Below, in pieces: positions 8,463 through 19,633 of a DNA stretch of 64,000 nt; position 1 is the first letter of the stretch, and the number at the start of each line of letters is the position of its first letter. Source of the DNA: Parvibaculum sp. (GTDB lineage Bacteria; Pseudomonadota; Alphaproteobacteria; Parvibaculales; Parvibaculaceae); the NCBI GenBank assembly GCA_019635955.1, contig JAHBYL010000002.1:1-64000 (forward strand), read 5' to 3'. The position numbers were made by a program, and so were the translations under genes. The notes under the pieces were generated by a model that was not told where the DNA came from, searched no databases, and saw nothing but the letters and a program-made list of their open reading frames with translations.

Positions 8463-9881
8463 TCAGTCCTTCAGCACCCAGGTGTCCTTGGTTCCGCCGC
8501 CCTGGCTCGAATTGACGACGAGCGAACCTTCGCGCATGGCGACGCGCGTGAGGCCGCCCGGCACCACGCGGATTTCGCGGCCCGAAAGAATGAAGGGTCT
8601 GAGATCGACGTGACGCGGCGCGACGCCTTCATCGACGAATGTCGGGCAGGTCGAGAGCGCGAGTGTCGGCTGCGCGATATATTTTTCCGGTGCGATCTTG
8701 AGCCTTTCGCGGAAGACGGCGATTTCCTCGCGCGTGGCTTTCGGCCCGACCAGCATGCCATAGCCGCCGGAGCCGTGAACTTCCTTCACCACGAGTTCCG
8801 GCAGGCGGTCGAGCACATAGGCGGCGTCTTCCACATCAGCACAGCGCCAGGTCGGCACATTCTTCAGGATCGGGGTCTCGCCGAGATAGAACTTCACCAT
8901 GTCCGGCACATAGGTGTAGATCGCCTTGTCGTCGGCGATGCCGGCGCCCACGGCATTCGTGAGATTCACATTTCCCGCGCGATAGGCGTTCATCAGCCCC
9001 GCCACACCAAGCGCGGAATCGGCGCGGAAGGCCAGCGGATCGAGAAAATCGTCATCGACGCGGCGGTAGATCACGTCGACGCGCTTCGGCCCCCGCGTCG
9101 TGCGCATATAGACGATATCGTCCATCACATAGAGGTCGGGACCTTCGACGAGCTCGGCGCCCATCTGATCGGCAAGGAAGGAATGTTCGTAATAGGCGCT
9201 GTTGTAGATGCCTGGCGTGAGCACGACGACCGTCGGTTCACCGATGCAGTTGCGCGGCGCGACGGAGATGAGCGTGCGCATCAGCTCGTCGCAATAATGA
9301 TCGACCGGCGCGACATTGTAGCGTGAGAAGAGATCCGGAAAGAGCCGCATCGTGATCTCGCGGTTTTCCAGCATGTAGGATACGCCGGATGGCGTGCGGC
9401 AGTTGTCTTCCAGCACGTAGAATTCTTCCGGGCCCACGCGCACCATGTCGATGCCCGCTATATGCGTATAGACGTTCTGCGGAACGGAAACGCCCTGCAT
9501 CTGGTAGCGGTAGGTCTCGTTCAGGATGACCTGGTCGCGCGGCACGATGCCCGCCCGCAGGATTTCCTGCCCGCCGTAGACATCGGCAATGAAGGCATTG
9601 AGCGCTTTCACGCGCTGAACGAGCCCCTCCGAAATCTGCCGCCATTCGGCCGCTTCGAGAATGCGGGGGATGATGTCGAAGGGGATGATGCGTTCGGGAT
9701 CGCCGCCCTCGCCATAGACGGCGAAGGTGATGCCAATGCGGCGGAAGACCGTTTCCGCCTCCTCGCGCCGGAGCGTCAGGATGTCATGCGGCGTCTCGTC
9801 GAGCCATGCCTGCAAGATGCGGTAAGCCCGGCGCACATCATCGCCCGGCTTGCCCATTTCATCGAAGATGGCCTCGGCCAT
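8463..9881 (-). CDS. Circularly permuted type-2 ATP-grasp protein of the Anbu operon
   Basis: The 472-residue protein belongs to the CP_ATPgrasp_2 (DUF404/DUF407) family. Family blocks include AVYGEGGDPERIIPFDIIPR near the N-terminus, then EDNCRTPSGVSYMLENRE, and VHGSGGYGMLVGP followed by VDLRPFILSGREIRVVPGG in the C-terminal half. The start at 9881 has AGGAG 5 nt upstream; a longer frame exists but would add a non-conserved tail. ATP-grasp enzymes join a carboxylate to an amine through an acyl phosphate, and this subfamily is predicted to make a peptide or peptide-like tag. It is the first gene of the Anbu operon, so the operon promoter should lie in 9882-10061. Confidence 0.92.
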   Translation of the reverse strand: MAEAIFDEMGKPGDDVRRAYRILQAWLDETPHDILTLRREEAETVFRRIGITFAVYGEGGDPERIIPFDIIPRILEAAEWRQISEGLVQRVKALNAFIADVYGGQEILRAGIVPRDQVILNETYRYQMQGVSVPQNVYTHIAGIDMVRVGPEEFYVLEDNCRTPSGVSYMLENREITMRLFPDLFSRYNVAPVDHYCDELMRTLISVAPRNCIGEPTVVVLTPGIYNSAYYEHSFLADQMGAELVEGPDLYVMDDIVYMRTTRGPKRVDVIYRRVDDDFLDPLAFRADSALGVAGLMNAYRAGNVNLTNAVGAGIADDKAIYTYVPDMVKFYLGETPILKNVPTWRCADVEDAAYVLDRLPELVVKEVHGSGGYGMLVGPKATREEIAVFRERLKIAPEKYIAQPTLALSTCPTFVDEGVAPRHVDLRPFILSGREIRVVPGGLTRVAMREGSLVVNSSQGGGTKDTWVLKD

Positions 9882-10061
9882 CGAAACTCCTGCCTCTGCG
9901 GTGTTGGTCCCGCGTTTTCCACGCCTCAAGCCTAATGCGAGAGCAAAAGCGATGCCATGCCGCAAAGGCAGGCAGAGGCGGCATTTGCGCGCCAAACAGG
10001 CGGCGCAGTGATCGTATTTTCATCTCAATGCACACGGATCGCCGCAAAAAGCGGCAGACGC

Positions 10062-11345
10062 TTACCCGCGGCGAAGCCGGGCGAGAAGGTCCGGCGTCGG
10101 ATAACCATCCGCCGGCAGGCCGATGCTCTGCTGATAGGCACGGACGGCCTTGCGCGTGTTGAAACCGATGACGCCGTCCACGCCACCCGTGTCATAGCCG
10201 CGGGCGGTGAGGAGTTCCTGCAGGTCGTGCCGCTCCTGCCGCCCGAGCGGGCGCTCGTCGCGCGGCCAGCTCCCGGCAATCTCGCCCCGGCCGCGGAAAC
10301 GGTCTGCGAGGAGATGGACGGCGAGCGAATAGGAGGTCGCCGCGTTGTAGGAAAGCACGGTGCGGAAATTGTTGAGCACGATGAAGGCGGGGCCACGATG
10401 CCCTGCCGGGAGGAAGATCGACGCCTTCTCGCCCGCTTCGCCGCCCGGGAAGGGCCGCCCGTCCATGCGGGTGACGCCCGCCGCCGACCATTCGCCGACG
10501 GTGCGCGACTCCGACATGTCGGCAACCGCATAATCGAAGCCCTGCGGCAGCTTCACCTCATAGCCCCATGTGCCGCCGGTCTGCCAGCCGGACTGCGAGA
10601 GGTAATGCGCGGCGGAGGCGAGCGCATCCGCCTGCGAGTTCCAGATGTCGCGCTTGCCATCGCCGTCGAAATCGACGGCATGGGCGTTGTAGGTCGTCGG
10701 AATGAACTGCGTCTGTCCCATGGCGCCCGCCCAGGAGCCGGTCATGCGATCAGGCGCGATATCGCCGTTCTGAATGATCTGGAGCGCGGCGATGAGCTGC
10801 GTGCGGCCATAATCCATGCGGCGGCCCTTGTAGCCGAGCGTCGCGAGCGAGCGGACCACGCTCTTCGTGCCCTGGAAGGAACCGAAATTCGATTCGAGCC
10901 CCCAGATCGCAACCAGCACATGGCGGTTCACCCCGTAGCGCTGCTCGATGCGGCCGAGGAGCGCATCGTTCTCGGCGAGCAGCGCCTTGCCGCGCGTAAC
11001 GCGCGTTTCGGAAAGCGCTCCTTCGAGATATTCCCAGACCGGACGCGTGAACTCCGGCTGGCTTTCATTGGCCGCGATCACCTCTTCATCCGGGCGGAGG
11101 CCCCGCATGGAACGGTCGAAGGTCGAACCCGTGACGCCGGCCTTCAGCGCATCCTCGCGAAAGGCGGTGAGCCAGTCGGCAAAGGCCGGCTCGTCCGCGG
11201 CCGATCCGGGCGGGGCAAGCGGCAGCCGGGCGGCGCCGGGCGCAGCATCCGCCGCGCAGCCGCTCAGGCCGAGCAGCATGAGGGCGAGAAGCGAAAGAAG
11301 GGAAAGCCGGACGGGAAAGTCGCCGTACGGACGGAAGGCAGGCAT
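10062..11345 (-). CDS. Lytic murein transglycosylase, MltB-like lipoprotein with peptidoglycan-binding domain
   Basis: The chosen start at 11345 gives MPAFRPYG, then a hydrophobic stretch and a lipobox LSGC about 30 residues in, so the mature protein should be a lipoprotein. GGAG lies 8 nt upstream. The central domain is SLT_2/MltB, with the catalytic Glu in IWGLESNFGSF and the GAMGQTQFIPTTY block. The C-terminus is a PG_binding_1 repeat (LQELLTARGYDTGGVDGVIG). It should cleave the MurNAc-GlcNAc bond of peptidoglycan with 1,6-anhydro product formation. An ATG at 11369 is an alternative start. It is divergent from the PAP2-like/PopT gene. Confidence 0.9.
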   Translation of the reverse strand: MPAFRPYGDFPVRLSLLSLLALMLLGLSGCAADAAPGAARLPLAPPGSAADEPAFADWLTAFREDALKAGVTGSTFDRSMRGLRPDEEVIAANESQPEFTRPVWEYLEGALSETRVTRGKALLAENDALLGRIEQRYGVNRHVLVAIWGLESNFGSFQGTKSVVRSLATLGYKGRRMDYGRTQLIAALQIIQNGDIAPDRMTGSWAGAMGQTQFIPTTYNAHAVDFDGDGKRDIWNSQADALASAAHYLSQSGWQTGGTWGYEVKLPQGFDYAVADMSESRTVGEWSAAGVTRMDGRPFPGGEAGEKASIFLPAGHRGPAFIVLNNFRTVLSYNAATSYSLAVHLLADRFRGRGEIAGSWPRDERPLGRQERHDLQELLTARGYDTGGVDGVIGFNTRKAVRAYQQSIGLPADGYPTPDLLARLRRG

Positions 11346-11581
11346 CGATTGCGCTCCGGACTTGATCATGGACGAGACGCTAGCACGCCTCCCGCGAGAT
11401 TCGCAGATGGCCGGCGGGCGATCTCGCGTTTCGGTTAACCGCCGCATCGCTCGCCTTCTAGCGGCGAATTGAGGCGAGATGTCGGCGCGGGGCGCGGGAG
11501 CGGCGCTTTCGGGTGTCCTTGGACCGGGGCAGCGCCTAGACTCGGTGCCACGATTCTCTCGAGGCGGGCAAGGAGACGGAT

Positions 11582-13270
11582 ATGACGGGAAAGGGTGAAA
11601 TGGCGCCTGTGGCGGAATGGCGCTGGCGCCCCTTTCTGCTCTGGGCGGGCGCGGCGGCGCTGCTCGCTCTCTCTTTCGTGGCGCCACCCGCCCTCGCGCT
11701 CTGGCGCGCGCTCGATACCTCGCTCTTCACCGCATTGAACGGAAGCATCGGCTGGGGCGAAGGCGCAGCGCTGTTCTGGGCGGCGGCGAATGAAAACCGC
11801 TTTCGAGTGCTTGCGCTGCTTGTGCTCACCTTCGCCTGGCTCGTGCATCTGGGCGGCGAAAAGGGAACGGCGCTCCACCGCGACATGGCGCTCGGTCTCG
11901 TCACCCTCGCCGTGACGCTGCTTCTGCTCGCACTCGCCGCCGCCCTGCCCGCCCAGATCCGCGATGCGCCGATCGTGGTGTGGACCGGGGCAAATGTTCT
12001 GGGCGACCTGGTCTCCTGGTCGGATGCCGGCCGGAGCGAAACGGCGAGGCTGCCCGCCCTCGCTGCCGTGGCGGCGGGAGCCCTCACAGCACTGCTCTGG
12101 ACGGGCTTCGGCCGTGGCCTCGGCCTGGGCGGGCTCGCGCTCCTCCTCGCCCTCGCCCTGCCGCGCATCGCCTCCGGCGATGAATGGGCGAGCGATCACA
12201 TCGCGGGCGGCGGCATTGCCGCTCTTGCCGCATTGGCGCTGGCACGGGGCACGCCGCTGCTTCACTGGGTATACCGCGCGGCGCTGGTTCCCACCGATGT
12301 GCTGCTGAACCGGTGGGACAGGATCGTCGAGCGCTTCAGCATCGAGGGCCGGGAGAATTTCCATCCGGCAAGGCAGGTGCTGCGCGGCATGTGCGTCGGC
12401 GCGGCCGATCTCGTGCCGGGCGTGAGCGGCGGCACCATGGCGCTCATCCTCGGTATCTACCAGCGCCTGATCGGCGCCATCGCCCATTTCGACGCGAAGC
12501 TGCTTGGGAATCTGAGGCGCCTCGAAATCACCGCCGCCGCGCGTCATGTGGACATTCTGTTTCTTATTCCCATCGGCATCGGCGTGCTCCTCGCGCTGAT
12601 CATTTTCAGCCGCGTCGTGCCGCTTTCCGTGCTCATCACGGAATATCCGGAAATCATGTTCGGCTTCTTCTTCGGGCTGATCGCCGCCTCGATCGTCGGC
12701 CTTCTCGCCCACGTGGAAACCGGCGGGATGAAGGGCCTCGTCTGGCTCGCGCTTGGCGCAGGCTTCGGCCTTGCCGCCGCGACGCTCGTGCCGGTGCAGA
12801 CGCCGGATGCAAGCTGGTTCATCTTCCTCGCCGGCATGGCCGCCATCGCCGCCATGCTGGTGCCGGGCATTTCCGGCTCCTTCGTATTGCTGATCCTCGG
12901 CAAATATACCGATGCGATCGACGCGCTCGGCCGCCTCGACTTTTCATTCCTGCTGCCGCTGCTCGGCGGTGTCGTTTCCGGCGCGCTCGTTTTCTCCCGG
13001 GCGATTTCCTGGCTGCTCGGGCGCTTCTACCGCCAGACCATGCTGACCGTGATCGGCATTCTCGCCGGGTCGCTGCTAGCGGTCTGGCCCTTCAAGGAGC
13101 GGCACTACGAGACGATCGGCGGCAAGGAGCGGCTGGTCTCGGCCGATGCCTATGTCCCGCTGAACCTCGACGCGACCGTCGCCGGCGGCGTCATCGCCAT
13201 TCTGGCGGGCATCCTGCTCTACCGCTTCCTCGACAGGCTGGCACAACATTCCGGGGACGAGGCAGCTTGA
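11582..13270 (+). CDS. Fusion of a degenerate PAP2-like domain to a DUF368 (PopT) polyprenyl-phosphate transporter
   Basis: The 562-residue membrane protein starts after a clear AAGGAG site. Residues from about 255 on are DUF368: the two related blocks VPGVSGGTMALILG and VPGISGSFVLLILGKY mark its internal repeat. DUF368 proteins (PopT) are known to return undecaprenyl phosphate across the membrane for reuse. The first 230 residues are six or so membrane helices with the layout of a PAP2 phosphatase, ending GDEWASDHIAGG, which resembles the last PAP2 motif. The key PAP2 residues are poor: no clear PSGH is present and the His before W-x-SD is Glu. A phosphatase activity is therefore doubtful. 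The fusion itself is unusual. Confidence 0.8.
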   Translation: MTGKGEMAPVAEWRWRPFLLWAGAAALLALSFVAPPALALWRALDTSLFTALNGSIGWGEGAALFWAAANENRFRVLALLVLTFAWLVHLGGEKGTALHRDMALGLVTLAVTLLLLALAAALPAQIRDAPIVVWTGANVLGDLVSWSDAGRSETARLPALAAVAAGALTALLWTGFGRGLGLGGLALLLALALPRIASGDEWASDHIAGGGIAALAALALARGTPLLHWVYRAALVPTDVLLNRWDRIVERFSIEGRENFHPARQVLRGMCVGAADLVPGVSGGTMALILGIYQRLIGAIAHFDAKLLGNLRRLEITAAARHVDILFLIPIGIGVLLALIIFSRVVPLSVLITEYPEIMFGFFFGLIAASIVGLLAHVETGGMKGLVWLALGAGFGLAAATLVPVQTPDASWFIFLAGMAAIAAMLVPGISGSFVLLILGKYTDAIDALGRLDFSFLLPLLGGVVSGALVFSRAISWLLGRFYRQTMLTVIGILAGSLLAVWPFKERHYETIGGKERLVSADAYVPLNLDATVAGGVIAILAGILLYRFLDRLAQHSGDEAA

Positions 13271-13309
13271 CCTCCGCCGGGCGAATGCTGAAAGCACGGT
13301 TTCACATCC

Positions 13310-13326
13310 CTTAAGCAAGGCTTAAG
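13310..13326. repeat. Short inverted repeat before the MHYT kinase gene
   Basis: CTTAAGC (13310-13316) and GCTTAAG (13320-13326) form a perfect 7-bp inverted repeat around AAG, 23 bp before the kinase start. It could be an operator. It has no T-tract and so is not a terminator. Confidence 0.4.
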
Positions 13327-13349
13327 CCTGGCCGTGTTTCAGTGCGCTC

Positions 13350-14918
13350 ATGCTGACGGTATATACCTGCATCATCGTCGAACACGATCTGAGGCTCGTG
13401 GCGCTCGCGGCCTTCATTTGCATGTTCGCGAGTTTCTCCTCGCTCAACCTGCTGATCCATGCGGGCCGGGATGCCGCGTGGCGCCGCATGCTCTGGGTGC
13501 TTGGAGCGGGAACGGTTGCCGGTTGCGGTATCTGGGCGACGCATTTCATCGCCATGCTTGCCTTCCGTCCGGGCGGACAGCTGAGCTACGACCCCGGCAC
13601 GACGGTGCTTTCCTTTTTCGTCGCCATCGTTTTCTCCACCATCGGTTTCGCCATCGCAGCGCGCGTGAAGCCTGCGGGCATTGGCGGCGCGGTGGTCGGC
13701 CTCGCCATCGGCGCCATGCATTATATCGGCATGGCGGCGGTGAACACCCATGGCTACATCGTCTGGGATCGGGACTTCGTCGCAGCCTCGATCATACTCG
13801 GCACGCTCTTCGCCGCCGCTGCGACGCAGGCGGCCTTTACGCTGAAGGGCCTCTGGCGCATTCATGCCGGCTGGATGCTGCTCACGCTCGGCATCTGCAG
13901 CCTGCATTTCACCGGCATGTCCGCCATCAGCATCGCAAACGATCCGACGGTTCCGGTGTCGGTCAACGCGCTGGACAGTTTCTTTCTCGCCATCGCGGTT
14001 GCGGCCGTCTCGCTCCTTATCGTGATCCTCGCCTATGCGGGCATTGCCGTCGACAGGCACCTCTCTCTTCGCGCGGTGCAGGAAACGAAACGCCTTCGCG
14101 CCCATGTGACGGAGCTCGAGGCGACCAAACGGCAGCTCGAACAGACATCGGCCGATCTTCTCGTCGCGCTGAAGACGGCATCCGCCGCCGATCAGGCGAA
14201 ATCGAAATTCCTCGCCACCATGAGCCATGAGCTCAGAACGCCGCTGAACGCCATTCTCGGCTTTTCGGAGATCATGAAGGCCGAAACCTTCGGCCCTCTC
14301 GGCAGCAGTCACTACAAGGAATACTCGCAAGACATATTCAACAGCGGCCGGCACCTCCTCTCGCTCATCAACGACATTCTGGACTTCACCCGCGCGGATG
14401 CGGGCGAGCTCCAGCTGCATGAGGAAGAGGTGGACGTAGCCGACGCCATCGCCGATGCATTGCGCATGGTCGAGGCGCAGGCCGAGGCACAGAAGATCAG
14501 GCTCTCCACGAATTACGACCGGACCTTGCCCCATCTCAGGGCCGATCACCGCCGCGTGCGGCAGGTGCTCCTGAACCTGCTCTCCAATGCGGTGAAGTTC
14601 ACGCCCGACGGCGGCGCCGTGGCGGTGGAAGCCTTTGGCGGGCCGGCCGGGGTCACCATCCGCGTCATCGACAATGGCATCGGCATGGCGCCTGAGGATA
14701 TTCCGGTCGCGCTGGAGCGCTTCGGCCAGATCGATTCCGACCTTGCCCGGAAATATGAGGGCACGGGGCTCGGCCTCCCCCTCTCCAAATGCCTGATGGA
14801 GCATCATGGCGGCACGCTCGAAATCGAGAGTACGCCCGGCCGCGGCACACGGGTGAGCGTGGCCTTCCCCGCCGAGAGGGTCATCCTCCGGACGGACCGG
14901 GCAGCCGCCTCTTTTTAG
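13350..14918 (+). CDS. MHYT-domain sensor histidine kinase
   Basis: The 522-residue protein has an N-terminal MHYT sensor domain of about 230 residues with three signature blocks, ATHFIAM, AMHYIGM and SLHFTGM, each followed by a membrane helix. MHYT domains are proposed to bind copper and sense a gas or redox signal. A coiled linker (about 240-280) leads to a HisKA domain, with the phospho-acceptor His in FLATMSHELRTPLNAILGF, and then a HATPase domain with an N-box, DNGIGM and GTGLGL. No receiver domain is attached and no response regulator is adjacent, so its partner must lie elsewhere. No strong ribosome site precedes the ATG. Confidence 0.93.
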   Translation: MLTVYTCIIVEHDLRLVALAAFICMFASFSSLNLLIHAGRDAAWRRMLWVLGAGTVAGCGIWATHFIAMLAFRPGGQLSYDPGTTVLSFFVAIVFSTIGFAIAARVKPAGIGGAVVGLAIGAMHYIGMAAVNTHGYIVWDRDFVAASIILGTLFAAAATQAAFTLKGLWRIHAGWMLLTLGICSLHFTGMSAISIANDPTVPVSVNALDSFFLAIAVAAVSLLIVILAYAGIAVDRHLSLRAVQETKRLRAHVTELEATKRQLEQTSADLLVALKTASAADQAKSKFLATMSHELRTPLNAILGFSEIMKAETFGPLGSSHYKEYSQDIFNSGRHLLSLINDILDFTRADAGELQLHEEEVDVADAIADALRMVEAQAEAQKIRLSTNYDRTLPHLRADHRRVRQVLLNLLSNAVKFTPDGGAVAVEAFGGPAGVTIRVIDNGIGMAPEDIPVALERFGQIDSDLARKYEGTGLGLPLSKCLMEHHGGTLEIESTPGRGTRVSVAFPAERVILRTDRAAASF

Positions 14919-14977
14919 CCGCCCCTCCCCCGCTGCCCGGGCTTTTTCCCCAAAATCCGCCGCCTCGCGCTATCATG

Positions 14978-14993
14978 GTTAACGCGCCGTTAG
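14978..14993 (-). promoter_or_regulatory. Candidate CtrA box upstream of pseB
   Basis: Read on the minus strand this is CTAA-N7-TTAAC followed by CAT. It matches the alphaproteobacterial CtrA consensus TTAA-N7-TTAAC at eight of nine positions, and the TTAACCAT half-site is exact. It lies about 47 bp before the pseB start, a suitable place for control of that promoter. Binding is inferred from sequence only. Confidence 0.55.
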
Positions 14994-15009
14994 GGTTGCC
15001 ATGGCATGA

Positions 15010-17209
<2,200 letters not shown>

Positions 17210-17213
<4 letters not shown>

Positions 17214-17902
17214 AGATCGCGGTGATCCCGGCTCGCGGCGGTTCGAAGCGCATTCCGCGCAAGAATATCCGCCCCTTTCTCGGCAAGCCGATCATCGCCT
17301 TTCCGATCGCGGCGGCGCGGGAGGCCGGCATCTTCGACCACGTGATCGTTTCGACGGATGACGAGGAAATCGCCGAAGTGGCGCGACGATACGGAGCGGA
17401 GACACCCTTTCTCCGCCCGGCCGAAATTTCCGGCGACCAGACGGCAACCGTCGATGTGGTCCGCCACGCCGCAGACTGGACCGCAGGCCATCTCGAACCT
17501 ATCGATTTCATCTGCTGCATCTATGCGACCGCCATCTTCATCGACGGCGCGACGCTGAAACGAGGCTTCGACGAGATGCGCACTGCAAACGCCGACTATG
17601 CCGTGAGCGTGGTGCGCTACCCGGCACCCATCGAGCGCGCCATGCGGATCGGCGCGAACGGGCGGCTCGCCGCCGTGAACATCGCCGGCATGGCCATGCG
17701 TTCGCAGGATATCGAGGATGCCTGGCACGATGCCGGGCAGTTCTATTGGGGAAGCCCGGCCGCTTTCGCCGCGACGCAGGCCGAGCGGATCGCCCGCGCC
17801 GTGCCGGTGATCCTGCCGAAGGGCCAGGTGCAGGATATCGATACAGAAGAGGACTGGCGCTATGCCGAGCTTCTCTACCGCTCGCTGCATGAGGGCAATT
17901 AG
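17210..17902 (+). CDS. pseF: Pseudaminic acid cytidylyltransferase
   Basis: The 230-residue protein has the CMP-nonulosonate synthetase signature VIPARGGSKRIPRKNIRPF at its N-terminus and STDDEEIAEVARRYGAE after it. It should activate pseudaminic acid with CTP to give CMP-Pse, the donor for glycosyltransferases. It closes the pseBCF plus-strand unit, and its last codons overlap by 4 bp the end of the convergent ATP-grasp gene. No separate terminator is visible between the two converging units. Confidence 0.93.
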
Positions 17903-19092
17903 CCCGCCTGCACCTCGAACCGCACCGCATCGGCAATCGCGCGGGCAAGCACCTCCGCCTCGGCGGCGGTCTTTCCCTTCGTCACGATCTTCCCGATCCG
18001 GTCCGTGCCCTTGCGCAGGCGGCTCACATGGTCACCAGGCGAGGCCGTCACCTCGAATTCCAGAACATCCGGATGCGAAAGCATCTCTTGCGGCAGGCCG
18101 ACGCTCGTTAGCACGCCATCCGCAGGCGCCTGCAGGATGAAGGCGGCGCAAGGCTGATGATGACGGGATGTGAGGTCGCAAGGCTTTCCGAAAGCGGCCA
18201 GCACCGCCGCCGAGACCCAGTCGACGCCCGTGTAACAGGTGACGAGCTCCGGCAGGCAGGTCGCGCCAAGCCGCGCGCCGACCTCGATGATCGCCGGCGT
18301 TCCATCTTCCCGCAGAATGAGATCGATATTGGACGGCCCCCATGAAATCCCGAGCGCGTTGACGCAACCGGCAACGGCCTCCTCCACGCGCGCTAGCACG
18401 GGCGCAGGCAGAGAAGACGGGAAGGAATGTCCGACCGGAATCATGAAAGGCGGCGGCGACATGAAATCGTCATGGACCTGCACCGAGACGCAGGCGCCAT
18501 CGTGCGAAAAGGCCTGCGCGCCGGTCTCGAAACCCGCAATGAACTCCTCCACCAGCACGAGGCCGATGCGTGAATGGCGCTTCGCTTCGGCATAGGCCCC
18601 GGCGACGTCGCCCGCACCCCGCGCTTTCACAACGCCGCGGCTTCCCGAGCTGTCCGGCGCCTTGACGACGCAGGGAAAGCCGATGCGCCGCGCGGCGTCG
18701 ATCGCTTCCGCCTCGCTCGCCGCCACGGCATAGCGCGGCTGGGGAACGCCTGCGGCGGCAAGCGCGTGGCGCGTCTCGATCTTGTTGCTGCAGCGCTCCG
18801 CGACTGCACGGCCATTACCCTTGAGACCGAGCGCATCGACCACCGCGCCGACGGTCGGCACGCCTATATCGCTTTGCAGCGTCATCGCCGCCCCGACGCC
18901 ATGGCGCCGCGCCACATCCACCACCGCTTCCACATCGACGATATCGACAGGCTCTGCGATATCGGCAAGCGCCATGCCCATCGCATCCTCACTCCGATCC
19001 ACGACGACGCTGCGGATGCCGAGCCGGCGGGCAGCCTCGATGGCGGGCACCTGCCCGAACCCGCCGCCGCATATGAGGATCGGGTCACTCAT
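17899..19092 (-). CDS. ATP-grasp ligase of the nonulosonate locus (unknown substrate)
   Basis: The 397-residue protein starts MSDPILICGGGFGQVPAIEA at 19092, overlapping the acyltransferase gene by 8 bp; a longer frame is not conserved in character. It has a PurK-like pre-ATP-grasp domain (to about 100) and a biotin-carboxylase-like ATP-grasp fold: FPCVVKAPDSSGSRGV binds ATP, LVEEFIAGFETGAQAF follows, and NIDLILREDGTPAIIEVGARLG supplies metal ligands. Such enzymes form an amide or thioester through an acyl phosphate. Placed between pseF and pseG, it may add an acid or amino acid to a pseudaminic-type sugar. The substrate is inference only. Confidence 0.85.
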   Translation of the reverse strand: MSDPILICGGGFGQVPAIEAARRLGIRSVVVDRSEDAMGMALADIAEPVDIVDVEAVVDVARRHGVGAAMTLQSDIGVPTVGAVVDALGLKGNGRAVAERCSNKIETRHALAAAGVPQPRYAVAASEAEAIDAARRIGFPCVVKAPDSSGSRGVVKARGAGDVAGAYAEAKRHSRIGLVLVEEFIAGFETGAQAFSHDGACVSVQVHDDFMSPPPFMIPVGHSFPSSLPAPVLARVEEAVAGCVNALGISWGPSNIDLILREDGTPAIIEVGARLGATCLPELVTCYTGVDWVSAAVLAAFGKPCDLTSRHHQPCAAFILQAPADGVLTSVGLPQEMLSHPDVLEFEVTASPGDHVSRLRKGTDRIGKIVTKGKTAAEAEVLARAIADAVRFEVQAG

Positions 19093-19633
19093 CGGTGCGA
19101 TGGATGTTGCCGGCATCGTCGAGATGGCCGATGACTTTCGCGGGCACGCCGCCGATGACGAGCCTGTCGCCGAAATCGCGCGTGACGACGGCGCCCGCCG
19201 CAACAAGCGAACCCGCGCCGATGCTGACGCCTGCCGTGATGCAGGCATGGGCCGCGATCCATGTGCCCCGGCCGATGCGGACTTCCTTCAGTTCCGAGCC
19301 GCCGAAGCGGAAGGACCGGTCCTTTTCCAGATGATTGGCCGCCGTGATCGACACGTGATTGCCGATCAGGACTTCATCGTCGAGGGTGATGGGCCCGTTG
19401 CCGAGATAGCTGCAGAAGCCGACATAGACATGGTTGCCTGCGCGAAGTTTCTCCGGGCTGTAGATGAAGGCCTGCTCCGCCACCTTGAAATTCTCACCGC
19501 ATGAAAGGAGATGCGGCCGGTAGAGAGCACCGCGACGCGCATCGCCAAAGGGCCCCGGCGGGATCAACAGACCCCGGAGCTTCATCGAAAGGCGCTGGCC
19601 GCCGGTGAGCGGTGTCCGTTCCTTCTGCGTCAT
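19085..19633 (-). CDS. Left-handed beta-helix (hexapeptide-repeat) acyltransferase
   Basis: The 182-residue protein starts MTQKERTPLTGG at 19633, where its ATG overlaps the pseG stop (ATGA). From about residue 60 it shows hexapeptide repeats (AGNHVYVGFCSYLGNG, DEVLIGNHVSITAANHLEKD, RIGRGTWIAAHACITAGVSIGAGSL) and ends with the VIGGVPAKVIGHL cap of the Maa/NodL group. His in TAANHLEKD is the likely catalytic base. A GNAT-type PseH, normally needed for N4-acetylation, is not visible in the window, so this enzyme could fill that step or O-acylate the product. Which of the two is not decided by sequence. Confidence 0.85.
   Translation of the reverse strand: MTQKERTPLTGGQRLSMKLRGLLIPPGPFGDARRGALYRPHLLSCGENFKVAEQAFIYSPEKLRAGNHVYVGFCSYLGNGPITLDDEVLIGNHVSITAANHLEKDRSFRFGGSELKEVRIGRGTWIAAHACITAGVSIGAGSLVAAGAVVTRDFGDRLVIGGVPAKVIGHLDDAGNIHRTDE

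Noticed and set aside
11434-11441. Further CtrA boxes at other GGTTAAC sequences (near 11434, 20707, 32580, 51490, 56291, 59636)
   Set aside because: Each has the half-site but the partner TTAA at the N7 spacing is missing or has two or more mismatches.
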